In this document: piece by piece, positions 13,924 to 20,734 of the stretch
How the letters are laid out: the number at the start of each line of letters is the position of its first letter
How positions within the stretch are numbered: the stretch's first letter is position 1
Origin: JAAZLS01 sp964463285
GTDB taxonomy: Bacteria > Bacillota > Dethiobacteria > DTU022
Assembly: GCA_964463285.1 (NCBI GenBank)
Contig: CAYXBB010000032.1
Span: 1 to 20,734 of the forward strand
DNA length: 20,734 nucleotides
Direction: 5' to 3'
Translations under genes and position numbers: made by a program
Notes under the pieces: generated by a model
The model's input: only the letters and a program-made list of their open reading frames with translations
Database searches by the model: none
What the model was told of the DNA's origin: nothing

Positions 13924-15018
13924 ATGGAACACAAGTTTGGTTTTATTGTTCACCCTTTATCGTTGGATGATGCCCGCCGGAACTTGCATTTTTTGAAAGG
14001 ATGGCCCCCGGGGTTGGCTGATCGGGCGTTGCGCTGGGTTCCCCCGTTCAAGGTATCGGAAATAACCGGAATTGAATCCGGTTATGGTAAGACTTCGGGA
14101 TACTTTATATCTACCAATTTAACCTCCCGGCAAATGCTGAAACTTCCCCAGCAGTATGTGTTGCAAAAAATTATTAAATCAGGACGGTTGGCAGAGCGGC
14201 TGGGAGCCGACATTATTGGTTTGGGAGCCATGACTGCAGTGGTGGGAGATGGCGGCATTACTGTGGCCCGTCATTTGCAGACAGCGGTTACTACCGGCAA
14301 TAGCTATACGGTGGCCGCTGCCCTGGAAGCCACCAAAAAAGCATCTGAATTAATGGGGATCGATATAAATAGCGCGGAAGTGATGGTTCTTGGCGCTACT
14401 GGATCTATAGGCAGCGCCTGCGCCCAAATATTTGCCAGAGAAGGGGCAAGTTATCTTACCCTGGTGGCCAGGGATCAGCAGCGCCTGGAAAACCTGGCGC
14501 TTAAAATATTATATGATACGGGGATCTCTTGCAAGGTTACCAGTGAATTGAAAAAGGCTGTCCGCAGAGCGAAAATAATCGTAGCCGTGAGCAGCTCGGC
14601 AGAGGCACTGGTTGAACCTGAAGATTTACAGCCCGGGGCGGTAGTCTGTGATGTGGCTCGACCCCGGGATATTTCCGGTAGGGTGACCGGCTGCCGTGAT
14701 GATGTGCTGGTTATTGAGGGAGGGGTGATCGAGGTGCCGGGAGATGTTAATTTTAACTTTAATTTTGGATTCCCCCCCCGTCTGGCCTATGCTTGTATGG
14801 CGGAAACCATGATCTTGGCCCTGGAAAACCGGTTTGAGAATTTTTCTTTGGGACGCGAGCTCCGCCTGGATAAAGTTTTAGAGATTCGGCAGTTGGCTCA
14901 AAAACACGGCTTCAAACTGGCTGGATTTCGCAATTATGAACGCCTTTTAACCGGCGAACAGATTGCCCAAATTAAAAAGAACTCACTCCTAAAAATAAAG
15001 GAACAAAAAAACGGTTAG
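13924..15018 (+). CDS. Acyl-ACP reductase-like NAD(P)-dependent oxidoreductase
   Basis: 364 residues; AAGGAGA is well spaced for ATG 13924 and too close for the TTG at 13921. The order of features follows cyanobacterial long-chain acyl-ACP reductase (AAR): FGFIVHPLSLDDAR at the start, LGADIIGLGAMTAVV, TGNSYTVAAALEA, a Rossmann loop GATGSIGSACAQ (Gly157-Gly163), LVARDQQRLENL, GGVIEVPGD, YACMAETMILALE with Cys291, and NFSLGRELRLDKV...QKHGFKLAGF at the C-terminus. In AAR a cysteine at about position 294, in a matching ACFAEAM setting, forms the acyl thioester that is reduced to a fatty aldehyde. Automated labels may call it shikimate dehydrogenase. The acyl substrate and partner carrier are unknown. 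Confidence 0.75.
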   Translation: MEHKFGFIVHPLSLDDARRNLHFLKGWPPGLADRALRWVPPFKVSEITGIESGYGKTSGYFISTNLTSRQMLKLPQQYVLQKIIKSGRLAERLGADIIGLGAMTAVVGDGGITVARHLQTAVTTGNSYTVAAALEATKKASELMGIDINSAEVMVLGATGSIGSACAQIFAREGASYLTLVARDQQRLENLALKILYDTGISCKVTSELKKAVRRAKIIVAVSSSAEALVEPEDLQPGAVVCDVARPRDISGRVTGCRDDVLVIEGGVIEVPGDVNFNFNFGFPPRLAYACMAETMILALENRFENFSLGRELRLDKVLEIRQLAQKHGFKLAGFRNYERLLTGEQIAQIKKNSLLKIKEQKNG

Positions 15019-15143
15019 GAAGAAAAACCTGATCTTTATCGTCCCCAGAGAAACTCTCCGGGAAAATAAACGCGATTTATTTAAACAAATATGGTTATTG
15101 CTATTTTTTATATTGATATTTATAAATGTAAGGCGGCTTTTTC

Positions 15144-15172
15144 TTGACAACCTAGTTAGGGATTAATATAAT
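15144..15172 (+). promoter_or_regulatory. Perfect consensus sigma-A promoter of greA-lysS
   Basis: TTGACA (15144-15149), 17 bases, TATAAT (15167-15172). Both boxes and the spacing are exact consensus. Expected transcription start about 15179, giving a leader of about 180 bases before greA. Confidence 0.92.
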
Positions 15173-15179
15173 TTAGTAA

Positions 15180-15362
15180 CAAAAATATTTCAGAGGTGTT
15201 AAAAACCAGTAAAGAAAGGCATAGTTCGGGCGGAAAGTGTCAAGCAGGCTTGGCACTATCTTTATGATGACCTTAATTTGTTTTTAAACAAGGTCTAACA
15301 TTATTAGTGATTTGTTGAATAAATATAGTCAAGTATCATGCTGAAAAAAAGGAGCATAAGTC
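15180..15362 (+). promoter_or_regulatory. greA-lysS leader with hairpins, no gene seen
   Basis: The roughly 183-base leader contains AGTGTCAAG (15236-15244) pairing with CTTGGCACT (15249-15257) over CAGG, and a second, bulged hairpin with GACC...TTGTTT and AAACAAGGTC (about 15268-15296). No T-box core (AGGGTGGNACCGCG) or known riboswitch was seen, and there is no T-run for an attenuator. Its role is open. Confidence 0.5.
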
Positions 15363-15836
15363 ATGTCGAGCAGCGAGATCCTGTTAACCAAGGATGGCCT
15401 GGAAAAACTTGAAAAGGAACTAAGTTTTTTGAAATCCGTTAAACGAAAACAGATTGCCTCCCGAATAAAAGAAGCAATTTCTTATGGGGACATTACCGAA
15501 AACTCCGAGTATGAAAATGCTAAAAACGAACAGGCCTTTGTAGAAGGCAGGATAGTTACTTTGGAAAAGATACTCCGTCATGCCCGTATTCTGGATAAAA
15601 GTAACAATGATAATCGTTATGTGGCTTTGGGTTCTACGGTTAGACTTAAGGATTTGGATGCTGACCAGGATTATATTTATACTATTGTAGGAACAGCTGA
15701 AGCAGATCCCAGAGCGAATAAAATATCCAATGAGTCTCCGGTAGGGAAGTCAATTCTTGGTTTGGAGGTAGGACAGGAAGTTCAGGTGAATGTACCGGGG
15801 GGGGTTTTTAAATATAAAGTATTAGAAATTAGTTAA
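15363..15836 (+). CDS. greA: Transcription elongation factor GreA
   Basis: 157 residues, the standard GreA length, from ATG 15363 with AAAGGAGC upstream. The N-terminal coiled-coil hairpin carries the catalytic tip GDITENSEYENAK (acidic residues Asp43 and Glu46), and the C-terminal FKBP-like domain includes SPVGKSILGLEVGQEV. GreA binds RNA polymerase in the secondary channel and stimulates cleavage of backtracked transcripts. It is the first gene after a perfect promoter and is followed by lysS after 25 bases, so the two are cotranscribed. Confidence 0.96.
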   Translation: MSSSEILLTKDGLEKLEKELSFLKSVKRKQIASRIKEAISYGDITENSEYENAKNEQAFVEGRIVTLEKILRHARILDKSNNDNRYVALGSTVRLKDLDADQDYIYTIVGTAEADPRANKISNESPVGKSILGLEVGQEVQVNVPGGVFKYKVLEIS

Positions 15837-15861
15837 CACTATTTTAGGGGGATCTTTTTTT

Positions 15862-17430
15862 ATGCAAGAAAATTGGAATGAACTGCTGCGTATCAGGCAC
15901 CAGAAGATGAACGAACTGAACCGGCAAGGTATTGATCTGTTTGGAGAAAAATATAACACAAGCCATTATTCAAAAGATATCATTGACGGATTTGATGATT
16001 TGGTTGGCCGGCAAGTTTCAATTGCCGGCCGATTGGTTAGCAAACGGGTTCATGGCAAAGCCAGTTTTGCCAACTTACAGGATCAGCAAGGTCAGATTCA
16101 GATATATCTTCGCCAGGATCAATTAGGGGAAAAAGGGTACCGGCTATTTGAGCTGGTGGATATTGGTGATTTTATAGGAGTAAAGGGGAATGTTTTCCGT
16201 ACCCGCCGGGGAGAGGTTACCGTTGAGGTTCAAAAATATCGCTTGTTGACCAAAGCTCTTCGGCCTCTTCCTGAAAAATGGCACGGGCTCAAAGATGTTG
16301 ATCTCCGCTATCGCCAGCGCTACCTGGATTTGATTGTAAACCCCAGATCCAGGCAAACCTTTGTCCTTCGCAGCCGGATAATTCAGGCCATAAGAGATTT
16401 TTTAAACAAACAAGATTTCCTGGAAGTAGAGACCCCGATAATGTCTCCGGTGGTGGGAGGGGCCGCTGCCCGCCCATTTGTTACTTATCACAACACCCTG
16501 GGTATTAACTTGTATTTAAGGATTGCTACCGAACTCCACTTAAAACGATTGCTGGTGGGAGGATTGGACAAGGTATATGAGATCGGTCGCATTTTCCGTA
16601 ATGAGGGAATATCTACCATTCATAATCCTGAGTTTACTACGGTGGAGCTTTATCAAAGTTATGCCGATTATGAGGACATGATGGTTATAACTGAAAATAT
16701 GATCCACCAGGTTGCCCTGAAGGTACTTGGGACAAGTACAGTTATCTGCCAGGGAGAGGAGTTTGATTTTACCCCGCCCTGGCCCCGGATGACTATGGTG
16801 GAGGCGGTTTATAAATACACCGGAATCGATTTTATGGTTCTGCGAAATGATCAGGCCGCCCGTAAAACGGCCCGCGATCTGGGAGTAGAACTGGAGGGCG
16901 AGCCCCTATGGGGAGATGTGCTTTCCATTATTTTTGAGCATTTTTGTGAAGAGAAACTCCGTCAGCCAATATTTATCAAGGAGTATCCCATCGAGATATC
17001 GCCTCTGGCTAAGAAGACAAAATCCGATCCCCGGTTTACCTACCGCTTTGAAGCTTTTCTTGGAGGCAAAGAGATTGCCAATGCCTTTACCGAACTGAAC
17101 GATCCTTTTGATCAGAGGGAGAGATTTGTCCAGCAGCTGGCCAGGCGGGAAGCAGGAGATGAAGAAGCTCACATGATGGATGAAGATTTCCTGCTGGCTT
17201 TGGAACATGGTATGCCCCCGGCAGGAGGCTTGGGCATCGGAATTGATAGATTGGTGATGGTCTTAACCGATTCCCCCTCGATTAGGGATGTAATCTTATT
17301 CCCCACCATGAAACCGCTATCAGGGGTTGAAGGAGATGAACGGGAAGGGATGCAGGAGGTGGAGACGGGGGGTGAAGAGGCGGGAGAGAGGAGCCGGGAA
17401 ACGAAAGAAGAAAAACAGGATAAGGCATAA
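15862..17430 (+). CDS. lysS: Lysyl-tRNA synthetase, class II
   Basis: 522 residues from ATG 15862 with GGGGG upstream. The N-terminal OB-fold (VSIAGRLVSKRVHGKASFAN) binds the anticodon. The catalytic core has motif 1 around LEVETPIMSPVVGGAAARPF, motif 2 with FRNEGISTIHNPEFT and motif 3 with GGLGIGIDRLVMVLTDSPSI. It charges tRNA-Lys in the cytoplasm. The usual end at about VILFPTMKP is followed here by roughly 34 extra residues, strongly acidic and rich in Glu, Gly and Lys (EGDEREGMQEVETGGEEAGE and on), a tail of unknown role. It is cotranscribed with greA. No clear terminator was seen after it. Confidence 0.96.
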   Translation: MQENWNELLRIRHQKMNELNRQGIDLFGEKYNTSHYSKDIIDGFDDLVGRQVSIAGRLVSKRVHGKASFANLQDQQGQIQIYLRQDQLGEKGYRLFELVDIGDFIGVKGNVFRTRRGEVTVEVQKYRLLTKALRPLPEKWHGLKDVDLRYRQRYLDLIVNPRSRQTFVLRSRIIQAIRDFLNKQDFLEVETPIMSPVVGGAAARPFVTYHNTLGINLYLRIATELHLKRLLVGGLDKVYEIGRIFRNEGISTIHNPEFTTVELYQSYADYEDMMVITENMIHQVALKVLGTSTVICQGEEFDFTPPWPRMTMVEAVYKYTGIDFMVLRNDQAARKTARDLGVELEGEPLWGDVLSIIFEHFCEEKLRQPIFIKEYPIEISPLAKKTKSDPRFTYRFEAFLGGKEIANAFTELNDPFDQRERFVQQLARREAGDEEAHMMDEDFLLALEHGMPPAGGLGIGIDRLVMVLTDSPSIRDVILFPTMKPLSGVEGDEREGMQEVETGGEEAGERSRETKEEKQDKA

Positions 17431-17466
17431 TCAGTTTCGCAAATTATAAAACGTTCCCAAAGTTGC

Positions 17467-17595
17467 AGAGACAAAACCTGCCAAGGGAGAGCCGCGGATC
17501 CACGTCCAAGGAGCCGCTATATTTATCTGGATGGAATCTATCTAAAGCGCAACTGGGATTCTATAATACCATTTAGTTATGTGGGCCGGCAAGCA
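17467..17595 (+). mobile_element. IS256/mutator-type transposase relic
   Basis: The plus-strand frame here reads SRYIYLDGIYLKRNW at its core (17512-17553). This matches the block around the first catalytic Asp of IS256-family transposases, usually [PR]-Y-[VI]-Y-[LV]-D-G-[IL]-[YW]-[LF]-K-R-x-W. Nothing recognisable remains on either side and no inverted ends are seen. It lies between the convergent lysS and DUF1538 genes, where a terminator would be expected. Confidence 0.5.
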
Positions 17596-17615
17596 AGAAT
17601 GAGCATATCGGCGCA

Positions 17616-19430
17616 TTACATATTTACAGTTGGGTTTATGAAAATTGCTACTTGACCATCCCGATGGAGTTGTGAATTAGCTAACAGGCTATCTGCTATG
17701 GATGAACTAAATCGGGCCTCCGTGATTAGCCAAACTATTTCTTTCTCGGGTTGCAGCTCTATATTTATAATAGGTAACAAAACCTTTTGATTACCGTCCA
17801 CACCTCTGCCTCGTACGATGGTGGCCCCCATCGCACCTGCTTGACGAGCAACGTCGACGACCTTTTCAGCAAAGTTCTTGTTTACAATTGCAATAACACA
17901 GTCATGTGGCATGCCATCCTGTTCTGAAAGATGAGAGGTTATAATAGCTTTTTTTTCAAGCGCGGGGTATTCAACTATTCTCTTGCGTTTAAATACCGTG
18001 CCTAAGATCATGATCGAGAAAACGGGTGCCATTGCTACCATGGCCACAACTCCGAACCCGTCCACCAGCACATTGGCGGTGTCAATAATCGAAGCCGCAC
18101 CTTGAGCAAAAGCAAGTACAAAGGTTGCCGTCAAAGGACCCGAAGCCACCCCACCTGCATCATAAGCAATTCCTACAAAAATCGGATCGGATTTAAAAGA
18201 AAGTAATATGGCAATTACAAATCCCGGAAGAAGGAAATACCACAGTTTAACCTCTGGAACAACAATCCTTACCATAGAAAGGGCAATGGCCATCGCTACC
18301 CCTATGGAGAGTGTCAATCGAATCAAAGCAAGGGGTATATGGCCACTGGTAACTTCTTCAATTTGCTCACCTAATACATGTACGGCCGGCTCGACAAGAA
18401 CAACGATTAAGCCTAAAAGGAACCCTACTCCGATCAGTACCCAGGGTCTTATTGTAGCAAGGCCCATGCCCATAATTCGCCCCATGTCCATAAATCCGGA
18501 GTTTACGGCAGTGAGGAAAAGGGTTAGTCCCAGAAGAATAAAAATAAGACCTTTTACTATTACCGAAAGTTCATCCTTTGATGATTTGAACTTTGTAAGG
18601 TTATAAATAAAAAACAACACTGTTATAGGCAATATCGCGACGAGAGAGTCGATAAAAATTGCCGGGGCCACATCTATTATGGGTTCAAGTATCCCGTCGG
18701 CAACAGCATATTCCCCAATATCGCCTTCTATATTTTTCTGCCCTAAAATGATGGACATGCTCATCACAGCCAGTATTGGGCCGGCACTCATTACGCCTAC
18801 AAGTCCGAAAGAGTTTTCTTCCGAACTTTTGCCCCCCTTCGCTTTGGATAGACCCAATGATAAGGCAAGAACAAACGGGGTGGTAAAAGCTCCGGTAGTT
18901 GCACCGGAGGCATCAAAAGAAATAGCGAGAAACTCTTCTGAAACAAATATAGCCAATAAAAAAATTAGGCCATAGGTAACTGCCATAAAGGTGTTAAGAG
19001 GTTTGCCTCTCAGTAGGCGAAAAACACCCAGCATAATCATAACCCCTACACCGACTGAAACCAGATATACAATTATCGTTGCACTCACCCCCCCTCCGGA
19101 GGCCTCTTCCACTTGTGAACCAAGAATAAGCAAATCAGGCTCTGCTACGGTTACTAAAAAACCCAGCAAAAAGCTTAGGCCCACAATTTTAAAAGCTGAC
19201 TTGGAGGTGGCCACCTCCCATGACATCTTCTCACCAATTGGATCCATAGCCAAATCTAGACCCCATAAAAATATCGAAAGCCCTATCAAGAGCAGCAGAC
19301 TGCACACAATAAACCGGATAATAACATTTAATTCCACATCAATTAAGGTAATGCTGAGTATCAGCACCAGGATCATAACAGGTAATAAGGTTCGAGCTAT
19401 TTCCTTTATTTTTTCGAAGATGAGACTCAT
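17616..19430 (-). CDS. DUF1538-DUF1538 membrane protein with C-terminal PII-like domain
   Basis: 604 residues starting at ATG 19430, overlapping the upstream PII gene by ATGA. The membrane part (about 10-490) is a duplication. Repeat 1 has VAEPDLLILGSQVEE and SFDASGATTGAFTTPFVLA; repeat 2 has LVEPAVHVLGEQIEE and AYDAGGVASGPLTATFVLA. Both are DUF1538 signatures. Residues about 510-604 form a PII-like domain (CVIAIVNKNFAEKVVDVARQ, GATIVRGRGVDG, ending GQVAIFINP). A DUF1538 gene pair from Halomonas (UmpAB) has been described, as I recall, as a Na+(Li+,K+)/H+ antiporter, so ion exchange gated by a PII-like sensor is plausible. The ion is unknown. It is cotranscribed with the PII gene and is not broken. 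Confidence 0.88.
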   Translation of the reverse strand: MSLIFEKIKEIARTLLPVMILVLILSITLIDVELNVIIRFIVCSLLLLIGLSIFLWGLDLAMDPIGEKMSWEVATSKSAFKIVGLSFLLGFLVTVAEPDLLILGSQVEEASGGGVSATIIVYLVSVGVGVMIMLGVFRLLRGKPLNTFMAVTYGLIFLLAIFVSEEFLAISFDASGATTGAFTTPFVLALSLGLSKAKGGKSSEENSFGLVGVMSAGPILAVMSMSIILGQKNIEGDIGEYAVADGILEPIIDVAPAIFIDSLVAILPITVLFFIYNLTKFKSSKDELSVIVKGLIFILLGLTLFLTAVNSGFMDMGRIMGMGLATIRPWVLIGVGFLLGLIVVLVEPAVHVLGEQIEEVTSGHIPLALIRLTLSIGVAMAIALSMVRIVVPEVKLWYFLLPGFVIAILLSFKSDPIFVGIAYDAGGVASGPLTATFVLAFAQGAASIIDTANVLVDGFGVVAMVAMAPVFSIMILGTVFKRKRIVEYPALEKKAIITSHLSEQDGMPHDCVIAIVNKNFAEKVVDVARQAGAMGATIVRGRGVDGNQKVLLPIINIELQPEKEIVWLITEARFSSSIADSLLANSQLHRDGQVAIFINPTVNM

Positions 19431-20110
19431 GATCTAAGTTCCTTGTTCTCTTCAGACCTGTTTTCAAAAAGTCCGCTGACCCGGCGCACAGGGAGTGTAA
19501 AGATAATGCCGTTTCCAATTTTTTCAAGCTCCAGATCGGAGAATATCCTTTCCCGAATCACCGCGGCCTTATCTTTTCTCGAGATGATCATCACAATATC
19601 CTTTTGAGGCTCTATAACCAAGGGGAAATACAAATCTGTCGGGATGCCGGCCCCACGACCGTGAATCAATGTTCCCCCCTTGGCACCTGCAGCTCTAGCG
19701 GCTTTTATACAAGCCTTACCTCGCCCCTTGTCCACGATGGTCATAATACAAAAATGCGAGAAGTCAACACCTTTAGAAGGCCGTCTGTGTTCTTGCCCGC
19801 CGGTATGCAACTGCCAACGCATGAATGGTATTGAGAAGGCAATCCCTCTGTTTCTCTTGCGAAGCATAAATTCCTTGCTAAGCATTTCATGTAATTGATC
19901 ACATTGCCCATTTGATGACGATATCATAAGAATGTCTTTGTGTATTTCAACTAGGCCAAGCATCTCCAACACCTTGGACTGCACTGTACCTTCTCCCAAA
20001 AAAATTGTGGCTCCCGTTGCCCCCCATTCTCGTGCTTTATGCAGTACGGCATTGGCCCGACCTCGGTTTACAATAACAAATAGCAACGACCCTATATTTA
20101 CCACCCCCAA
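19427..20110 (-). CDS. Tandem PII-like signalling protein
   Basis: 227 residues containing two PII-like ferredoxin folds. Domain 1 (about 6-98) has LLFVIVNRGRANAVLHKARE, GATGATIFLGEGT and ends with RGIAFSIPF. Domain 2 (about 116-212) has FCIMTIVDKGRGKACIKAAR, GAKGGTLIHGRGAG, then KIGNGIIFTLPV. The GxGxxF end motif resembles the B-loop/C-terminal part of PII, but the classic T-loop tyrosine is not evident. The start I accept is TTG at 20110, although the ribosome-binding site is poor; a GTG six bases further in is possible. Its stop overlaps the start of the DUF1538-PII gene, so translation is coupled and the proteins probably interact. The ligand (nucleotide or other) is unknown. Confidence 0.85.
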   Translation of the reverse strand: MGVVNIGSLLFVIVNRGRANAVLHKAREWGATGATIFLGEGTVQSKVLEMLGLVEIHKDILMISSSNGQCDQLHEMLSKEFMLRKRNRGIAFSIPFMRWQLHTGGQEHRRPSKGVDFSHFCIMTIVDKGRGKACIKAARAAGAKGGTLIHGRGAGIPTDLYFPLVIEPQKDIVMIISRKDKAAVIRERIFSDLELEKIGNGIIFTLPVRRVSGLFENRSEENKELRS

Positions 20111-20160
20111 CTCTTTTTCATCTTCATAAAAAAATGAAGAAACATCCTGAATAGTTTTTC

Positions 20161-20189
20161 ATAATATTTATAATAACGAATAACTTCAA
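20161..20189 (-). promoter_or_regulatory. Candidate promoter of the PII/DUF1538 operon
   Basis: On the minus strand TTGAAG (complement of 20184-20189), 17 bases, then TATTAT (complement of 20161-20166), about 50 bases before the start at 20110. A TCTTCAT/ATGAAGA hairpin (20121-20140) lies in the leader. Confidence 0.55.
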
Positions 20190-20263
20190 TACCTACAAGA
20201 CCCTTCTTCCTACAATTTGTCCTCAGGGCTAAGCATGTCGTTTCCGGGGGAAAGACGCATCTT

Positions 20264-20392
20264 TTATTTGTCATGGTGCCTTTTAATCCATCTATACATT
20301 GTATTCTCATTAACCTCCGGATCCCCTTTTGATATGTCTCTATTCTTAATCTCTATTTTAAATTCTGGGCCACACTGTTTTGTATTACTCTC
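20264..20392 (-). mobile_element. IS3-type transposase HTH relic
   Basis: The minus-strand frame contains KQCGPEFKIEI and, after a degenerate middle, NENTMYRWIKRHHDK and a stop. PEFK near the start and E-N-T-[LMV]-Y-R-W at the recognition helix are hallmarks of the HTH_Tnp_1/IS3 OrfA N-terminal region. The usual residues between them are shortened, no start or DDE part remains, and no terminal repeats were found. It fills much of the gap between the PII operon promoter and the rRNA promoter. Confidence 0.5.
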
Positions 20393-20571
20393 CGGCTTAT
20401 TTTCAAGGAGGATAATAACAGTTAGTGCTCTTATCTCACTTTAAACCAATAGATCGACTAAAATAAGGGCGATTTACGGGTAATGGTCATGTCGTTTTTG
20501 AATATACTATAAGAGGAGACTTATTAAATGATCAAGAATGATATTTTCTAGATAAAAACGAAGAAATTTGT

Positions 20572-20600
20572 TTGACAAACTTTTAAGCCCGTGCTATTAT
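20572..20600 (+). promoter_or_regulatory. rRNA operon promoter
   Basis: TTGACA (20572-20577), 17 bases, TATTAT (20595-20600); the -35 box and spacing are consensus. It lies about 110 bases before the 16S rRNA start. Confidence 0.9.
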
Positions 20601-20610
20601 AATCTCCGGT

Positions 20611-20655
20611 CGCGCCTCCGCAGGGAGGCGTGGGTGTTCTTTGAAAACTGGACAG
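20611..20655 (+). promoter_or_regulatory. rRNA leader: hairpin and boxA-like element
   Basis: CGCCTCC (20613-20619) pairs with GGAGGCG (20624-20630), extended by a G-T and a C-G pair. It is followed by TGTTCTTTGAAAACT (20635-20649), the stretch typical of Firmicute rrn leaders and associated with antitermination and processing. The hairpin has no T-run. Confidence 0.75.
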
Positions 20656-20710
20656 GGTAGGGTTTTAAGATTGGCTCTAAAATATTTAGGGTCCAAATTT
20701 TGTTAGGTGT

Positions 20711-20734
20711 AAACTGGAGAGTTTGATCCTGGCT
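20711..20734 (+). rRNA. 16S rRNA, first 24 bases (partial)
   Basis: AAACTGGAGAGTTTGATCCT and the following GGCT match the highly conserved 5' end of bacterial 16S rRNA (compare AAATTGAAGAGTTTGATC in E. coli). The gene runs off the right edge. Confidence 0.97.

Noticed and set aside
18208..19437. Plus-strand frames opposite the DUF1538 gene
   Set aside because: They are rich in Thr, Pro, Ile and Ser, as expected of the complement of a membrane-protein gene, and lack initiation signals.
20221..20262. Hairpin GTC-g-TTTCC/GGAAA-GAC as a riboswitch for the PII operon
   Set aside because: It lies upstream of the predicted promoter on the minus strand and so would not be in the transcript; no known aptamer core was seen.
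20098..20310. Minus-strand 70-codon frame with GGAGG before its ATG
   Set aside because: It overlaps the IS3-type relic, the PII promoter and the PII start in another frame, and its composition matches no family I know. A chance frame is more likely.
20528..20551. Seven-codon frame with a good GAGGAG site before the rRNA promoter
   Set aside because: Too short to assess and not linked to any gene; the site probably belongs to deleted sequence.
1..20734. CRISPR array, tRNA genes, prophage or toxin-antitoxin modules
   Set aside because: No regularly spaced repeats, no tRNA-like GTTCRANYC T-loop in context, and no phage or toxin genes were found. The small XRE gene has no toxin-like neighbour.

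Overview
The window looks like a chromosome segment from an anaerobic Clostridia-class Firmicute, most like the Peptococcaceae (Desulfotomaculum/Pelotomaculum-type). The pointers are Gram-positive style ribosome binding sites with many GTG/TTG starts, near-consensus sigma-A promoters, a dus ... greA-lysS order ending at a 16S rRNA gene, Feo-type ferrous iron uptake, a CooT-like nickel protein, and oxygen-sensitive acyl-CoA dehydratase activase proteins. The assignment is inference from gene content; no species is claimed.

Layout. 1-3860 holds a truncated membrane protein, an anchored coiled-coil protein, a DUF1648 membrane protein, a YkuE-like metallophosphoesterase and a broken histidine kinase. 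4023-7088 is an iron module: an MntR/DtxR-type repressor divergent from feoA-feoB, with a 33-bp perfect palindrome and a candidate iron box between them. 7409-10673 carries an ATPase activase (BadF/HgdC type) flanked by two proteins that are paralogues of each other (DUF2229/HgdB-like). Next come a small XRE regulator with nested palindromes at its start, dus and cooT, closed by a clear terminator. 12439-15018 is a three-gene unit: an HTH protein, an uncharacterised protein, and a reductase that resembles cyanobacterial acyl-ACP reductase. A perfect consensus promoter then drives greA-lysS. On the minus strand, 17616-20110 encodes a tandem P-II-like protein overlapping a DUF1538-DUF1538-PII membrane fusion. 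The window ends with an rRNA promoter, leader and the first bases of 16S rRNA.

A second theme is decay. Short relics sit in the gaps: an alpha/beta-hydrolase N-terminus (7143), an M20 peptidase N-terminus (9494), an IS256-type transposase piece (17467), an IS3-type HTH piece (20264) and a truncated, frameshifted histidine kinase (3151). The region seems to have been assembled by repeated insertion and deletion.

The best candidates for undescribed biology are (i) the activase trio, whose parts match the domains known from the anaerobic plasmalogen synthase PlsA but are split and duplicated; (ii) the acyl-ACP-reductase-like enzyme in the operon about 1.8 kb downstream, which together with (i) hints at aldehyde or ether-lipid chemistry; and (iii) the triple-PII/DUF1538 transport system. 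These functional links are hypotheses.
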